This document shows positions 20,430 through 30,913 of a DNA stretch of 64,000 nt, one piece after another. The notes under the pieces were generated by a model. It saw nothing but the letters and a program-made list of their open reading frames with translations, was not told the DNA's origin and made no database searches. Both the position numbers and the translations under genes were made by a program. Source of the stretch: Scheffersomyces stipitis CBS 6054. Its lineage: Eukaryota; Ascomycota; Pichiomycetes; Serinales; Debaryomycetaceae. The stretch spans positions 868,001 to 932,000 of the forward strand of contig NC_009047.1 of NCBI RefSeq assembly GCF_000209165.1. Reading direction: 5' to 3'. Position 1 is the stretch's first letter, and each line of letters starts with the position of its first letter.

Positions 20430-20933
20430 GATAAAATGAGTTTCCTATATTCTTTAAGATAAAACAAGGTTGACATAAGGAAAGTAGACAAACAAAGGTT
20501 TACTGTCTATATATATACAAGCCGGCTAACAAGTTCCAGATCCAGTTATCGAGAAGATAAACCACTTTTGGTACACCAGCTTCTTCTGTTTGAAATTTTT
20601 TTGTTATCCCCAGGATATCAATACCTCTTTAGGAAATCGATAGCGCACCTCTGGAAATATATAGCGAAGAGAACCTGTCACGTGACAATCTACAACTCTC
20701 TATCTTCAATTAATTAATCCTTTTATAATACACTATAAAACTGAAACTGTGATAGAAGTAAGAATAACATATCCAAACTAATATAGTATACGTGTGAAAC
20801 GGGTGCGGTGGGCGTAGCTCAACAGTAAAAGCTTTCTTTGTACAAGGCGCTAGTTTTACATAGTATTCATAGCTTCCATTTCCATAGTTTGTGACAACAA
20901 ACCACTATTAATTTATTCATATCGTGGAGGAGC
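20430..20933. promoter_or_regulatory. DUS4 upstream / BDF1 downstream region
   Basis: 504 bases. They include a 10-base palindrome GTCACGTGAC (20677-20686), A/T-rich runs, and a weak tRNA-like stretch around 20811-20860 that I could not fold into a cloverleaf. No coding frame is convincing. Confidence 0.5.
20677..20686. promoter_or_regulatory. GTCACGTGAC palindrome
   Basis: A perfect extended E-box, about 250 bases upstream of the DUS4 ATG. The flanking GT/AC matches the high-affinity Cbf1 form known from yeast; occupancy is inferred. Confidence 0.5.
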
Positions 20934-22844
20934 TTATTCCTCTTCAGAACTTTCAGAGGAGAGATCGTCTTCTGAAGATTCATGGTCGTTGCCAATATTC
21001 ATGAATCCATTGGTAGAGCCATTGTTATTGTCGTCGTCAAACAACGCCAACTGGCTTCTCAAATGGGCCAATTCATCAACACTGTTAGTTATAACAGGTT
21101 TCTTTGGCTTCTTAGCAAGCTTGGCTGAAGCCTTCTTGCCAAACAAGAAGTTGTACAACTTCAAGACAGTGCGGTCTTCCAATTGGTCCATGTCCAATTC
21201 TACTTCATCTTCGTTGCTAATTTCAACATCATCCTTGATGATCTTGATAAGAGACTGCAATTTCTTGTCCGAAAGATTAGGAACCATCTCACTGACTTGT
21301 TTTTTCATTTCGTAAGTAACAACAGGAGTCGAGGAAATCGATGGTGCCCTAGGCGGAGCCGAAGACTTCTTAGCTGCAGCCTTCTTGGACTTTCTCTTTT
21401 TCTTCCTAGCTGCCTGCTGCTCTCTCAACTTCTTCAAATGTTCCTTCTTCAATTCATCTAGTTCCTTCTTCATTCTGAGCAATTGATTTTCCAAGAACTG
21501 AATGGCAGGAACATCTGATAACATGGACTCGTTGATTTCCAGTTCTTCATCTTCGCCGTCGCTCGATTCTTCTTCAGAATCTTCGATTTCAGAATTGACA
21601 GGCGTTGGTTCTGGAACAGGACGAGCAGCCCATCTCTTGTCGAAAACTGCTTCAAGACGATGTCCCATCATGTTCACTTCACTTCCTTCAGGATTGAAAA
21701 TGTAACAATTTTTGAATACCAAACGTATGTCACGTTCAAACTCATCTCCATTTTCGTACTGGTTATTAGTCAACTTGGATTGAATTGTGCCCAAGTCCAT
21801 CGGTTCTTTCACTACTTTGAAGTAGTTTGGAATATTCAAGGCTACAGGGTCTACAGGAGCGACAAACGGGAAGTTGTAGCCGTTATGCTTTTTCGACATT
21901 AACTCCTTGACAGTCTGGGAACAGAATCGCAACTCTGCTGCAAACTTCTTCTTACGGGGCTTAGTATCATATGGGATTTCTTTTGACTTTGGAGGGTGTA
22001 TGGTTCTCTTTGGTCTATGAGCAGCTACTGACTCGCGCTGTTGTTGCTTTACGGCATCAGCTTCGGTTCTTCTCTTCGAAGCCAATCCAGTTGCAGAAGG
22101 TTTAGCCGCAGCAACTGCCGATGGTAAAACTTTGGGAGGAAAATTCAACATGTGCTTTTCAAAGTGAGCTTGAATGTTATCAGCCATTTTGGAAATACCA
22201 GCATTTTCGCCGTTGAACTTCTTACAATTAGCTACCATCAAGTTGAAGTCCTCAACTATCTGATTGGAGTCTTCGTAGGCATTTACATGTACTTTGGTTT
22301 CGATAGTTGACAAGTCCATAGGTCTAGGAATGTAGTTGTAGTAGAAGGGAATGTTCAACTTGACGATGTCTACTGGGTGTAAAAATGGCACAGCATCACG
22401 CAACCGCTTTATGGCTTTTATGGTGTTGAGGGCAAACTTGGCTTGATGTGGGGGTAATGGGTTGGCAGGCAAATTGTCCATATCTGGTTCTGCAGCTGGC
22501 TTTGGAGCCGGTTCCGAAAATACAGCTGTCCCTGCTGTTGCAGGAACAACTGGAGAAGCTTCTTTAGATTCTTCTACGTTAATCGAATTGGGAGCAGCCT
22601 CATTGGCTACAGCTTCAGGAGCTTCTGAATCGTATTTTTGCCTTTTGGACTCTTCATTTTCGTCCACTTCTAACTTTCGCTTCTCAGGGCTCGGAGAGGG
22701 ATTTGGAGGAGAAAGCGGTTTTTCCGGCTCTTCAGGGGTCATTTTCTTATATTCGTTGACTATGGCTGTGTCTGATTTGTGGAAGTGTGTTTCGGATGAA
22801 GGGGTCTGAACTGGAGTATTCGTTTCTGGTACAACTTCTGACAT
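20934..22844 (-). CDS. BDF1: BET-family double bromodomain protein Bdf1
   Basis: 636 codons with the full BET layout. Bromodomain 1 is about 133-232 with the acetyl-lysine-binding Asn at 211 (CKKFNGEN). Bromodomain 2 is about 303-405 with Asn384 (CYIFNPEGSEV). A Ser/Glu acidic patch (420-440) and a Lys/Arg-rich segment (460-495) precede the ET domain at about 510-570. The Ser/Glu tail suggests CK2 sites. Bdf1 reads acetylated H4, recruits TFIID and the SWR1 complex, and is essential in Candida relatives. The only BET gene visible here; whether a BDF2 paralogue exists elsewhere cannot be seen. It has an unusually long upstream region of almost 2 kb. Confidence 0.95.
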   Translation of the reverse strand: MSEVVPETNTPVQTPSSETHFHKSDTAIVNEYKKMTPEEPEKPLSPPNPSPSPEKRKLEVDENEESKRQKYDSEAPEAVANEAAPNSINVEESKEASPVVPATAGTAVFSEPAPKPAAEPDMDNLPANPLPPHQAKFALNTIKAIKRLRDAVPFLHPVDIVKLNIPFYYNYIPRPMDLSTIETKVHVNAYEDSNQIVEDFNLMVANCKKFNGENAGISKMADNIQAHFEKHMLNFPPKVLPSAVAAAKPSATGLASKRRTEADAVKQQQRESVAAHRPKRTIHPPKSKEIPYDTKPRKKKFAAELRFCSQTVKELMSKKHNGYNFPFVAPVDPVALNIPNYFKVVKEPMDLGTIQSKLTNNQYENGDEFERDIRLVFKNCYIFNPEGSEVNMMGHRLEAVFDKRWAARPVPEPTPVNSEIEDSEEESSDGEDEELEINESMLSDVPAIQFLENQLLRMKKELDELKKEHLKKLREQQAARKKKRKSKKAAAKKSSAPPRAPSISSTPVVTYEMKKQVSEMVPNLSDKKLQSLIKIIKDDVEISNEDEVELDMDQLEDRTVLKLYNFLFGKKASAKLAKKPKKPVITNSVDELAHLRSQLALFDDDNNNGSTNGFMNIGNDHESSEDDLSSESSEEE

Positions 22845-24799
22845 ATTCTTGAAAAGATATAGGGAATAAGATTATTAACAAGGCTTGAAGCGATGAAAGA
22901 TGCAATATACGGAAGTGATAAGATGACAAACAACAAAGAGAACACCTATGATACAATTAAGATATATCTGTAAAGAGATAAGAATAGTATCGGAGTCTAA
23001 GCAAAATAACAAACCAAGTTCTAGAAGTTTTGTTAGTATGGATATTCTATTGGTTTTTGGAATTGGCAAGTGAAATTTATCACTGTGAACAAATCTGAGA
23101 CACTGGTAATCCAGCGAAACTGACAGATAACAGGAGACACATAAACTTGATGGCAAAACCGCAGAAACGAGGCTGAAAAAAAAGTACGGAAGTGACTTCG
23201 AATTTATACCCTCTTTCACATCTCAGTCATTTGCCATCACTTCAGCAGCTCTCGAACGGCCACCAAACTGTCATATCTATCCTATCCTCTGGTATCTTTC
23301 GGCTCTCTCGTTCACTGGTGGTGAAATAAACACCTGTATATAACACATACACTCTGCACCCACGAAAACTAAATCTGTTTTTTCAGGTTGGAAAAAGACA
23401 AAAAAAAAGACGCAAAAGCGTTTTTTATATATCTTCGGATTGCGACCGGGTTTTGCAAAAAATTAAAAAATTACCCACAGCCAGACGTGTCGAGGTGAAC
23501 CAGCAAGCTGACGTAAGCGCAATCTGCAGACTTTGTGGTGCGGTGGACGAAACTGCAAAACGCGGGCTGGATGGGCGGGCGGCGAAAAAATATTATGTGC
23601 TGGCCAATCACACGCGTGGATTCCAAAAATTCCTCGCTCCTTCCTCTAACGAAAGTTTTTGGGATCTTCCTCCAATTTATACTGACAGGTCATCCATCCG
23701 AATTGTTTTTTTCGTCAGACTCATCCTACCGGTAGCGTGCACGACCGTATCTATAGACAGGATTTGGCTTCGGCACACGACCACACCGCAATCTGGCCTC
23801 ACTGATTTTTCACTTCAAGGTGAAAAAAAATTTCACCATATTCATTCCAGAATGAAAATGACAGGGAAGCAGTTTTGTCTAATGTTTAGGCGACAAGGCT
23901 CATCTCTATGGGGCTGCGGTGGAGGGCCGTGGTCATGTGACAGGTAGCTTCGGTGCATTTGGATTCTTTTTCTTTATTTTGCTCTCCCTCTGATACTCCC
24001 ATCTCTTCCATCCCCTATTCCCGATTGGGTGGTGTCGTGTACGTTCGCCACTGTGTCCGGGTAACGCCAGCTTGCTGCGCGATTTCTTTTCGCTGAAGTG
24101 GCATTTTTTGGTCTCGATCCTGCAGAAAACTCAGCCCAAAGAGATAGCCAGCCTCTCTCAGTGAGCACTTCTTATCTGGAAATTGTACCAGGCTGGCTAA
24201 TCGAATTTTGTAGTAGGTGTAGCAGTTCAGTAAGATTTAATGAGATTTAATGGTATGACTTGTTGGCGAATGTCGTCCATTGTTCCCCTGACATATCTGG
24301 CTGGCTCGAGCATGAAGGGCAGTTTCCAGCATTGACTCCGCATTCTTGGTATGAATTCTTGCCTCTACTCATTCTAATTTTGCACCCAATCTTTCTCTCA
24401 AAACGACCAGATTGAAGAACACCTACACTCTAACAAATCTACTCTAAAGCATACACTTTGACACACGAGAAGATTACAACTGTTGAATATAACGCACAAG
24501 CATATTATTATTGAATAGACACACATACCAATACCAGAACACCAATAATAGCGTAATTACACAAATGTCTGTGATAGCCTACCGTAACATCAATACACTA
24601 TGGCACGTAAATATGACTCTAGAACACACACAAAGTTGCTCAATACTTACAAAGAAGAAGGTCCTTTCACTTTCACGCTTCAGAACCAAACACTTCCCAA
24701 ACTACACTTGTAATACATAGTTTATCAAGACTATAACTATATACAGTAGTAGTAATAACATATTAGAAGTAAAGCGATAATATACATACATCAGAAACA
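22845..24799. promoter_or_regulatory. Long BDF1 upstream region
   Basis: 1955 bases between BRE1's stop and BDF1's start. Open frames on both strands lack family resemblance and mostly lack an ATG start. Visible elements are an HSE-like TTCTAGAA (23019-23026), ACGCGT near 23613, a Reb1-like CGGGTAA (24058-24064), long A and T runs (23370-23430), and overlapping hairpins at 23806-23837. The size suggests a complex promoter or a long 5' leader for BDF1; an undetected non-coding RNA cannot be excluded. Confidence 0.5.
23806..23837. repeat. Overlapping alternative inverted repeats
   Basis: TTTTTCAC (23806-23813) pairs with GTGAAAAA (23820-23827). The overlapping GGTGAAA (23819-23825) also pairs with TTTCACC (23831-23837). 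The two hairpins share the middle strand and are mutually exclusive. Function unknown. Confidence 0.5.
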
Positions 24800-26896
24800 T
24801 CAGAGATGAACCGATAACAAGTCGTTGGCCGAAAAGCCCTTGTTGCAGGAGGGACATCTTCTCAATCTTGCAGCCAATCTCTCTTGCGTACAATTATGGC
24901 AGAAAACATGCCCACAGACAGTGATGGCTGTGTCCTTCCAATTCTTGGAGCAAACAGAGCACTTCGCAATTGACCTTAACGCTTCCAACTGCTGCTCATC
25001 TTCTTGCAAAATAGAAGAGGTGTTATTCTGCTTGTATTTCTTCAACAAGGACTCGGTGCTCTTAAGGTTTTTATCCAACTTGGCGTTGGTAACTTGACTC
25101 TGGTTCAATTCCGCCTTCAAGTTGTTGATTTCCTCAGACTTCTTCTCGATGACCAGTGAGCATCTCTTGATTTCTTTCTCTAACGTCTCTTTAGAAGTCT
25201 GCAACGACTTGAACGAGTCTTGAAGCTTGGTGTTTTCCTGAAGAGAGTTCTCCTTGATCGTCTTGTAGTCGTCCAACGACTTGGTCAAGATTTCGATCTT
25301 GTTCAAGTAGCCCTTTTCTAAGTCATTGAGGTTCTTCACTAATTCCTGCGATTTACTGATTTGCGCCTTCATCACCTTATTCTCAGCCGAAAGAGACTCC
25401 TTCAGTCTCATAGAGGCAAAGTATTTTTGATCAGCTTTCGTCTTTTCAATTGTCAACTTTCTGATCATACCTTCTTCATCGGAAGAGGTTAATTTCTTCA
25501 ACGAGATCTCTCTGGCTTGCTTGAAAGCCAGCTCAACTTCGCTGACCTCGTTGCCTAACACCGTTATACGTTCTATTAATTCTTCTTTAGACAATTTGTC
25601 CAACAGAGTTGAACCTTCAGTGAGCTTTGCAATTTGCTCCTTTTGCAAAGTATCGATTCGATCATTCAAGACCTTATTCAATTTGACCAATTCTTCATTG
25701 GTTTTCTGATCTTCTATTTGACTCTTCAATATAGCTTCTTTGGATATCAAAGCATCTCTGGCTGTTCTGATTCTCACCAAATCGGCTTCACTCTTATGCA
25801 ACTGTTGCTTTAATTGTTCGTTTTCTTCGAAAATTTCTCTCTGAAGCAAATCTGTTACTTGGTTCTGCTTCTTTTCCAATTCATTCAATCTGGCAATATT
25901 TACACTGTTGATTTTCGACAAAGACGAAATTTGTTCCTGCAAGCGTTGGTTGTTCTTGACGATTCGTTTATAGTGGGCATTATCGGCTATATCAGCCTCA
26001 TCTAAATGGTGTAGCTTGTTGTCCAATTGGACTATTTCCTGTTGTGATTTGTTATATTTCTCTGTGATTTCTTGTACTTGCTTACTAAGTACCTTGTTGG
26101 TTGCCTTGAACTCTTCTAACTCAGCGGTGATTCTCTCCAACTCTTCGGTATCTACAGAAGATTCCACTTCGCCTTCTTTCTTTGCCAACTCGCCTTCTTC
26201 CTTGACTACAGAAGGCTTCTCTTGTTCGGTCTCTTCTTGCTTGACAGAACCGTTGAGGTCTTTCACTAAACTGTCGTCTACACGCTTGAGAGTCTTCGAA
26301 TCTTTTCTTTCTCGCTGTCTGATTAACGTGAAGAGCTCTTCTTTCATTTCCTCAACCTTTTCTTCCAACTTTGTCTTCAAATCTGTTAATGTTTCGTTTT
26401 GAGATTTGACCAGAACTAATTCCGAGTTCAATTCTTTCACTTTGTCTAATAACTGTTGCGAATCTACAGGTGAGACAGCCTTGGAATTCTCTATTAACGG
26501 GGTCAACACCAGCAACAACAAGCTTCTTCTCGTCTTTAATTCATCGTCATCATTGTCCAGAAGCTTCACCAACAACTTTTCGTCAATAGCTTCGCCATTC
26601 TGGGTAACTTTTGAAGCAAAAAGATTGAGAATCTGTTCGTACCAACTGCTCAAGATATGCAATTTTCTCAGGCTCGACTCATACTGTTTATCAAGTTTGG
26701 CCAAGTCCCGACTTAAAGATTGACACCTCTGTTTGTATGTGGCCATCTGTCTCCATATAGCTTCTTTCTGGAAATAGACGACATCAGACTGAGTCAAGGG
26801 CCCATCTTCACTCAACTGGTGAAGTGGCTTGTGTCGCTTGGTATCACTTCCAGCGTCCGAGCCCTGTCTTTTCTTCTCGTTATCCAGAAAACTCAT
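24800..26896 (-). CDS. BRE1: E3 ubiquitin ligase for histone H2B, Bre1
   Basis: 698 codons, nearly the 700 of S. cerevisiae Bre1. Almost the entire protein is predicted coiled coil (Leu/Lys/Glu heptads from about residue 40 to 630). A C-terminal C3HC4 RING begins near 646 with CSVC, then CGHVFCHNC and CPSCNKGF. Bre1 works with Rad6 to monoubiquitinate H2B, which promotes H3K4 and H3K79 methylation. The first 30 residues carry a basic SDTKRHKPL segment that may be a nuclear signal. It shares a divergent promoter with ROT2 and lies in tandem with BDF1, another chromatin factor. Confidence 0.95.
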   Translation of the reverse strand: MSFLDNEKKRQGSDAGSDTKRHKPLHQLSEDGPLTQSDVVYFQKEAIWRQMATYKQRCQSLSRDLAKLDKQYESSLRKLHILSSWYEQILNLFASKVTQNGEAIDEKLLVKLLDNDDDELKTRRSLLLLVLTPLIENSKAVSPVDSQQLLDKVKELNSELVLVKSQNETLTDLKTKLEEKVEEMKEELFTLIRQRERKDSKTLKRVDDSLVKDLNGSVKQEETEQEKPSVVKEEGELAKKEGEVESSVDTEELERITAELEEFKATNKVLSKQVQEITEKYNKSQQEIVQLDNKLHHLDEADIADNAHYKRIVKNNQRLQEQISSLSKINSVNIARLNELEKKQNQVTDLLQREIFEENEQLKQQLHKSEADLVRIRTARDALISKEAILKSQIEDQKTNEELVKLNKVLNDRIDTLQKEQIAKLTEGSTLLDKLSKEELIERITVLGNEVSEVELAFKQAREISLKKLTSSDEEGMIRKLTIEKTKADQKYFASMRLKESLSAENKVMKAQISKSQELVKNLNDLEKGYLNKIEILTKSLDDYKTIKENSLQENTKLQDSFKSLQTSKETLEKEIKRCSLVIEKKSEEINNLKAELNQSQVTNAKLDKNLKSTESLLKKYKQNNTSSILQEDEQQLEALRSIAKCSVCSKNWKDTAITVCGHVFCHNCTQERLAARLRRCPSCNKGFSANDLLSVHL

Positions 26897-28019
26897 CTAG
26901 AACACAGCAATTAAAAAAGAAGAACAGATGTAGAAATATAATGAACAAACAGTGCTGTCAATGACTTAAAGATAAGTAACGATATTGAGTATCAATAATG
27001 TGGTTATAATCAAACAACAAAGCTGAAACAACCGTATTGAACAATTATTAAGAGTTACTGATCTATAGTACCAGCACCAATAAATATCCGTCTTGTATCA
27101 CCAAATAGAGAACAAGCAAAAGTCTTTATGAGCTAGCGGAGGTGAAATGCTCGCAAAAAAAGAGCAAACTCGACACAATATAAACTCTGGTGTAATCCGT
27201 AGAGCCAGACGCGTCGTATACACCTAAACAGGACCTTTTCAAACAGTAAAGTCCCAAAAGGCAGTGTATTGGATATATGGCTAGTGGAAAAACAATATAG
27301 GTTTTTCAGCTGGTTTTCTCACGGACTCTCATCATTTTCAGCTTCAAGTTTTGGAGAGAAAATCTCCTTCTGTTTTTGAACGCGCACACGACTGAAGAAG
27401 AAGAAAGTATGGGGAACCAGCGAAGATTATACGGCCCGGAATCACCAGAGAAGGTCTCTTAAATAACGTGAATAGTATAAATGAACTATGAAATTTGAAT
27501 TGTAAGATCGTGATTGGCAAACCGGATAAATTATGCAACAATTCACCGACAATATAAACACATTCAGAGCTATAGCTCATCTCGGTCTTCTCTAGATTCC
27601 CACCCTTTCTAGAAAAGCCATGATCTAGTAAATTAATGCTTTCAAAACTGTTATACTTCTAGTAAACTGTATAATGACTGGACTCTCATGTATCTCCTCT
27701 CTTGATAATCAGCACTTCCACATTTGTGCCAAAAATGAACAGCCAAACTTCTACTTCACTGAAATCTATAAAATTCTCATAATGATCGCAAGTCTCACTT
27801 AAAACCAGTCAGCGCTACCACTTACAGAGACTGTATGCCGCTTACAGCTCAGTGCCGCAGTAGTTTGAAGCACCAATATAGACTCCCATTGCAAGTGAAA
27901 AGTGTAGATATTTACTTTCAGTTCTTCTCAATATACTGGACTTTCGGAAGAAAGTCTGTGAGCTTTTGAATCAACATAGTTAAATCTTTCGACTATCTTA
28001 TATTCCCCAAAAAATCAGT
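26897..28019. promoter_or_regulatory. Divergent promoter region, BRE1 / ROT2
   Basis: 1123 A/T-rich bases. An ACGCGT (MCB-like) element lies near 27208 and an HSE-like TTCTAGAA at 27607-27614. The open frame at 27344-27580 (minus) shows no homology I recognise. No RNA gene is seen. Confidence 0.5.
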
Positions 28020-30857
28020 ATGAGGCTTCAATCGGTGCTACTCTGGATTTTCTGCTTCAGCCTGGTTCTAGCAGTGAAAGAGTACCTTTTCAAGAACTGT
28101 GACAATTCAGGATTCTGCCATCGTAACAAGCATTATGCTAATCAGATTAAAAGTCTCGGTTCAGCATTTGTTCCTCACTATGCCATTGACCCTTCTTCTG
28201 TTCATTTGCAAGAACTGGGTCAAGACTTCCATATCGCTGGTACGATAATAAAGAAAGTTCCCAATATTCCTGATCTACAAGTGGAGTTGCCGATTACGGT
28301 TTCGTTGCTTGAAGGGAACAATGTCCGAGTGCAGATTGACGAATCGGGCAGAAACCAAATCACTGTGAAGAATAAATATGTAAATCATCGCAGATACAAC
28401 GAGACGGGGCAATGGGCTTTTGCAAGTGAAGAATTGCCTTATATTAGTAAGAAGGACGTCAAACTTGACATTTCCAGTGATAAATTGTCTTTCACGTATG
28501 GACCTGCTCAAGAGTATACGGCGGAGTTGCAATTTTTGCCAGTTAAATTGACGATTTCCTATAAGGACGAGCCTCAAGTTGTAGTTAACGATCAGAACTT
28601 TCTCAACTTGGAGCACTGGAGAGTCAGAGATGCTAACGCAGAGCATCTCAGTGATGAGCAAGTAGATTTCGACATGTTCACGGACAGCTTCGGGGATTCA
28701 AAGGAAGATAAGTTGCCTTTGGGGCCAGAATCCATAGGACTTGATTTCACCTTCAAGAACTACAAAAACTTGTATGGGATTCCTGAGCATGCTGACTCGT
28801 TGAACTTGAAAGATACCACAGGCTCGAACCAGCCGTACCGTCTTTTCAACGTTGATATCTTTGAGTATGAGACTGACTCCAGATTGCCGATGTATGGAGC
28901 AATTCCGTTGCTATTGGCTGTGAGACCCGAACTCTCTGTTGGTTTATTTTGGATCAACAGTGCTGATACTTTCGTTGATTTAGATAAAAATTCAGATTCT
29001 GGCGACTCTAGGACTCACTGGATCTCAGAAAACGGTGTTATTGATTTCATGATCATCGTAGATAAAACACCTGCTGCCATTAACAAGAACTACGGGTTGA
29101 TTACTGGTTACGTCCAATTACCTCCGCTATTCTCTCTAGGATACCACCAATGTCGCTGGAATTACAACGACGAAAAGGATGTATTGGAAATAAACTCCTT
29201 GATGGACAAACACAGAATTCCTTACGACACCATTTGGTTGGATATCGAGTACACCGACTCCAAGAAATACTTTACGTGGCAGAACGATGTTTTTCCTGAC
29301 CCAGAAGGTATGATGAAGGAATTGGACGCTACTGGGAGGAACTTGGTGGTAATCATCGACCCACACATCAAAACAGGCTACCCTGTCAGCGACCAGTTCA
29401 GAAAGCAGAAAATTTGCATCAATGATGCTACCAATACTAGCTACTTAGGCCATTGCTGGCCCGGAGAATCTGTTTGGATCGATACTTTGAATCCTAATGC
29501 TCAAGCTCTTTGGGACTCTCAGTTCGTATGGGACAAAAAGAACAAATTCACAGGAGGTTTGTCCACCAATCTTCATATCTGGAACGATATGAACGAGCCC
29601 TCGGTATTTAACGGTCCAGAAACAACTTCTCCCAGAGATAACTTACACTACGGAGGATGGGAGCATCGTTCTGTTCATAACATCTACGGTTTAAGTTACC
29701 ATGAAGCGACCTACAATTCGTTAAAAAAACGTCAATCACATACCACGAGAGAAAGACCATTTATTCTTACTAGATCGTACTATTCTGGATCTCAGAGAAC
29801 GGCTGCTATGTGGACTGGAGACAATATGTCCAAATGGGAGTATCTACAGATTTCGCTTCCAATGGTATTGACCTCAAATATAGTCGGTATGCCTTTCGCG
29901 GGAGCCGATGTCGGAGGATTTTTTGGAAACCCCTCGAAGGAATTGCTTACCAGATGGTACCAGGCTGGAATCTGGTACCCTTTCTTCAGAGCACACGCGC
30001 ACATAGATTCAAGGAGAAGAGAACCCTGGGTGGCAGGGGAACCTTACACTTCTATCATGACAGATGCTGTCAAGTTGAGATACTCGTTATTGCCCATGTT
30101 GTATACTGCGTTTTACGAATCGTCAGTTTCAGGCATTCCAATTATGAAGCCTGTTTTCTATGAAGCTCTTGACAATTTGGAAAGCTACTCGATTGAAGAT
30201 CAGTTTTTCGTAGGAAATTCCGGTTTGTTGGTTAAACCCGTTGTAGAGAAGGAAGCAGATGACATCGAAATCTATCTTCCGGATTCTGAGGTCTATTACG
30301 ATTTCACCAATGGAAACATCACCGGCGATATAACTAAGTTTCAATTGAACAAACCTGGATATGTCAAGAGGGCAGTAACTTTGAATGACATTCCAGTTTT
30401 CTTAAAAGGTGGTTCCATCATTGCACAAAAAAACAGATACCGTAGATCTTCCAAGTTGATGGTCAATGATCCATACACATTGATTGTTGCACCAGACTCG
30501 AACGGAAACGCTAATGGAAAGTTGTATATCGACGATGGTGAATCATTTGGCTATACCAAGGGTGAGAGCATAATCATTGAGTTCCAGTTTTCAAAGAAAC
30601 TAGGATTGTCAGCCAAGGTTTCAAGTATAGACGTGAACTATGTTGGTTCGTTGTCGAGTATTGAAATTGAAAAGATTGTTATTATTTCCCAACCACAGTC
30701 GCAGATTAGTGAGGTCGAACTCAGACAATCTCTGAACTCCTGGAAGGCCAGATTCTCGACCTCTAGAGACAAGTTGATTATTCATAACCCAAAGTTGAAG
30801 GTTGCTGCAGATTGGAGTGCTACTTTCGCTACTGATGTTGAGCATGACGAGTTGTGA
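28020..30857 (+). CDS. ROT2: Glucosidase II catalytic (alpha) subunit with C-terminal HDEL
   Basis: 945 codons, GH31 family. A hydrophobic signal peptide spans residues 1-18 and is followed by the typical KEYLFKNCDNSGFCHRN start of mature glucosidase II alpha. The nucleophile is Asp523 in HIWNDMNEPSVF; the acid/base is Asp601 in MWTGDNMS. PLFSLGYHQCRWNYN and GMPFAGADVGGFFGNP are family signatures. The enzyme trims the two inner alpha-1,3-glucoses from N-glycans in the ER, controlling calnexin-type quality control and wall glucan synthesis. It ends VEHDEL, a perfect yeast ER-retrieval signal; alpha subunits usually lack one and are held by the beta subunit. Its 3' end lies 56 bases from SLX1's. 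Confidence 0.95.
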   Translation: MRLQSVLLWIFCFSLVLAVKEYLFKNCDNSGFCHRNKHYANQIKSLGSAFVPHYAIDPSSVHLQELGQDFHIAGTIIKKVPNIPDLQVELPITVSLLEGNNVRVQIDESGRNQITVKNKYVNHRRYNETGQWAFASEELPYISKKDVKLDISSDKLSFTYGPAQEYTAELQFLPVKLTISYKDEPQVVVNDQNFLNLEHWRVRDANAEHLSDEQVDFDMFTDSFGDSKEDKLPLGPESIGLDFTFKNYKNLYGIPEHADSLNLKDTTGSNQPYRLFNVDIFEYETDSRLPMYGAIPLLLAVRPELSVGLFWINSADTFVDLDKNSDSGDSRTHWISENGVIDFMIIVDKTPAAINKNYGLITGYVQLPPLFSLGYHQCRWNYNDEKDVLEINSLMDKHRIPYDTIWLDIEYTDSKKYFTWQNDVFPDPEGMMKELDATGRNLVVIIDPHIKTGYPVSDQFRKQKICINDATNTSYLGHCWPGESVWIDTLNPNAQALWDSQFVWDKKNKFTGGLSTNLHIWNDMNEPSVFNGPETTSPRDNLHYGGWEHRSVHNIYGLSYHEATYNSLKKRQSHTTRERPFILTRSYYSGSQRTAAMWTGDNMSKWEYLQISLPMVLTSNIVGMPFAGADVGGFFGNPSKELLTRWYQAGIWYPFFRAHAHIDSRRREPWVAGEPYTSIMTDAVKLRYSLLPMLYTAFYESSVSGIPIMKPVFYEALDNLESYSIEDQFFVGNSGLLVKPVVEKEADDIEIYLPDSEVYYDFTNGNITGDITKFQLNKPGYVKRAVTLNDIPVFLKGGSIIAQKNRYRRSSKLMVNDPYTLIVAPDSNGNANGKLYIDDGESFGYTKGESIIIEFQFSKKLGLSAKVSSIDVNYVGSLSSIEIEKIVIISQPQSQISEVELRQSLNSWKARFSTSRDKLIIHNPKLKVAADWSATFATDVEHDEL

Positions 30858-30913
30858 TTATGTTACAAGAGCAGCCAGCAAGTAAAAATTATTCGTTGCA
30901 TTAAATAGACATT

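Noticed and set aside
20811..20860. tRNA-like stretch GGGCGTAGCTCAAC with following hairpins
   Set aside because: A-box-like start, but no T arm, no consistent anticodon stem and no acceptor pairing could be made.
23453..23947. 164-codon open frame upstream of BDF1
   Set aside because: Starts at a non-ATG codon, spans homopolymer tracts and shows no recognisable motif; likely chance.
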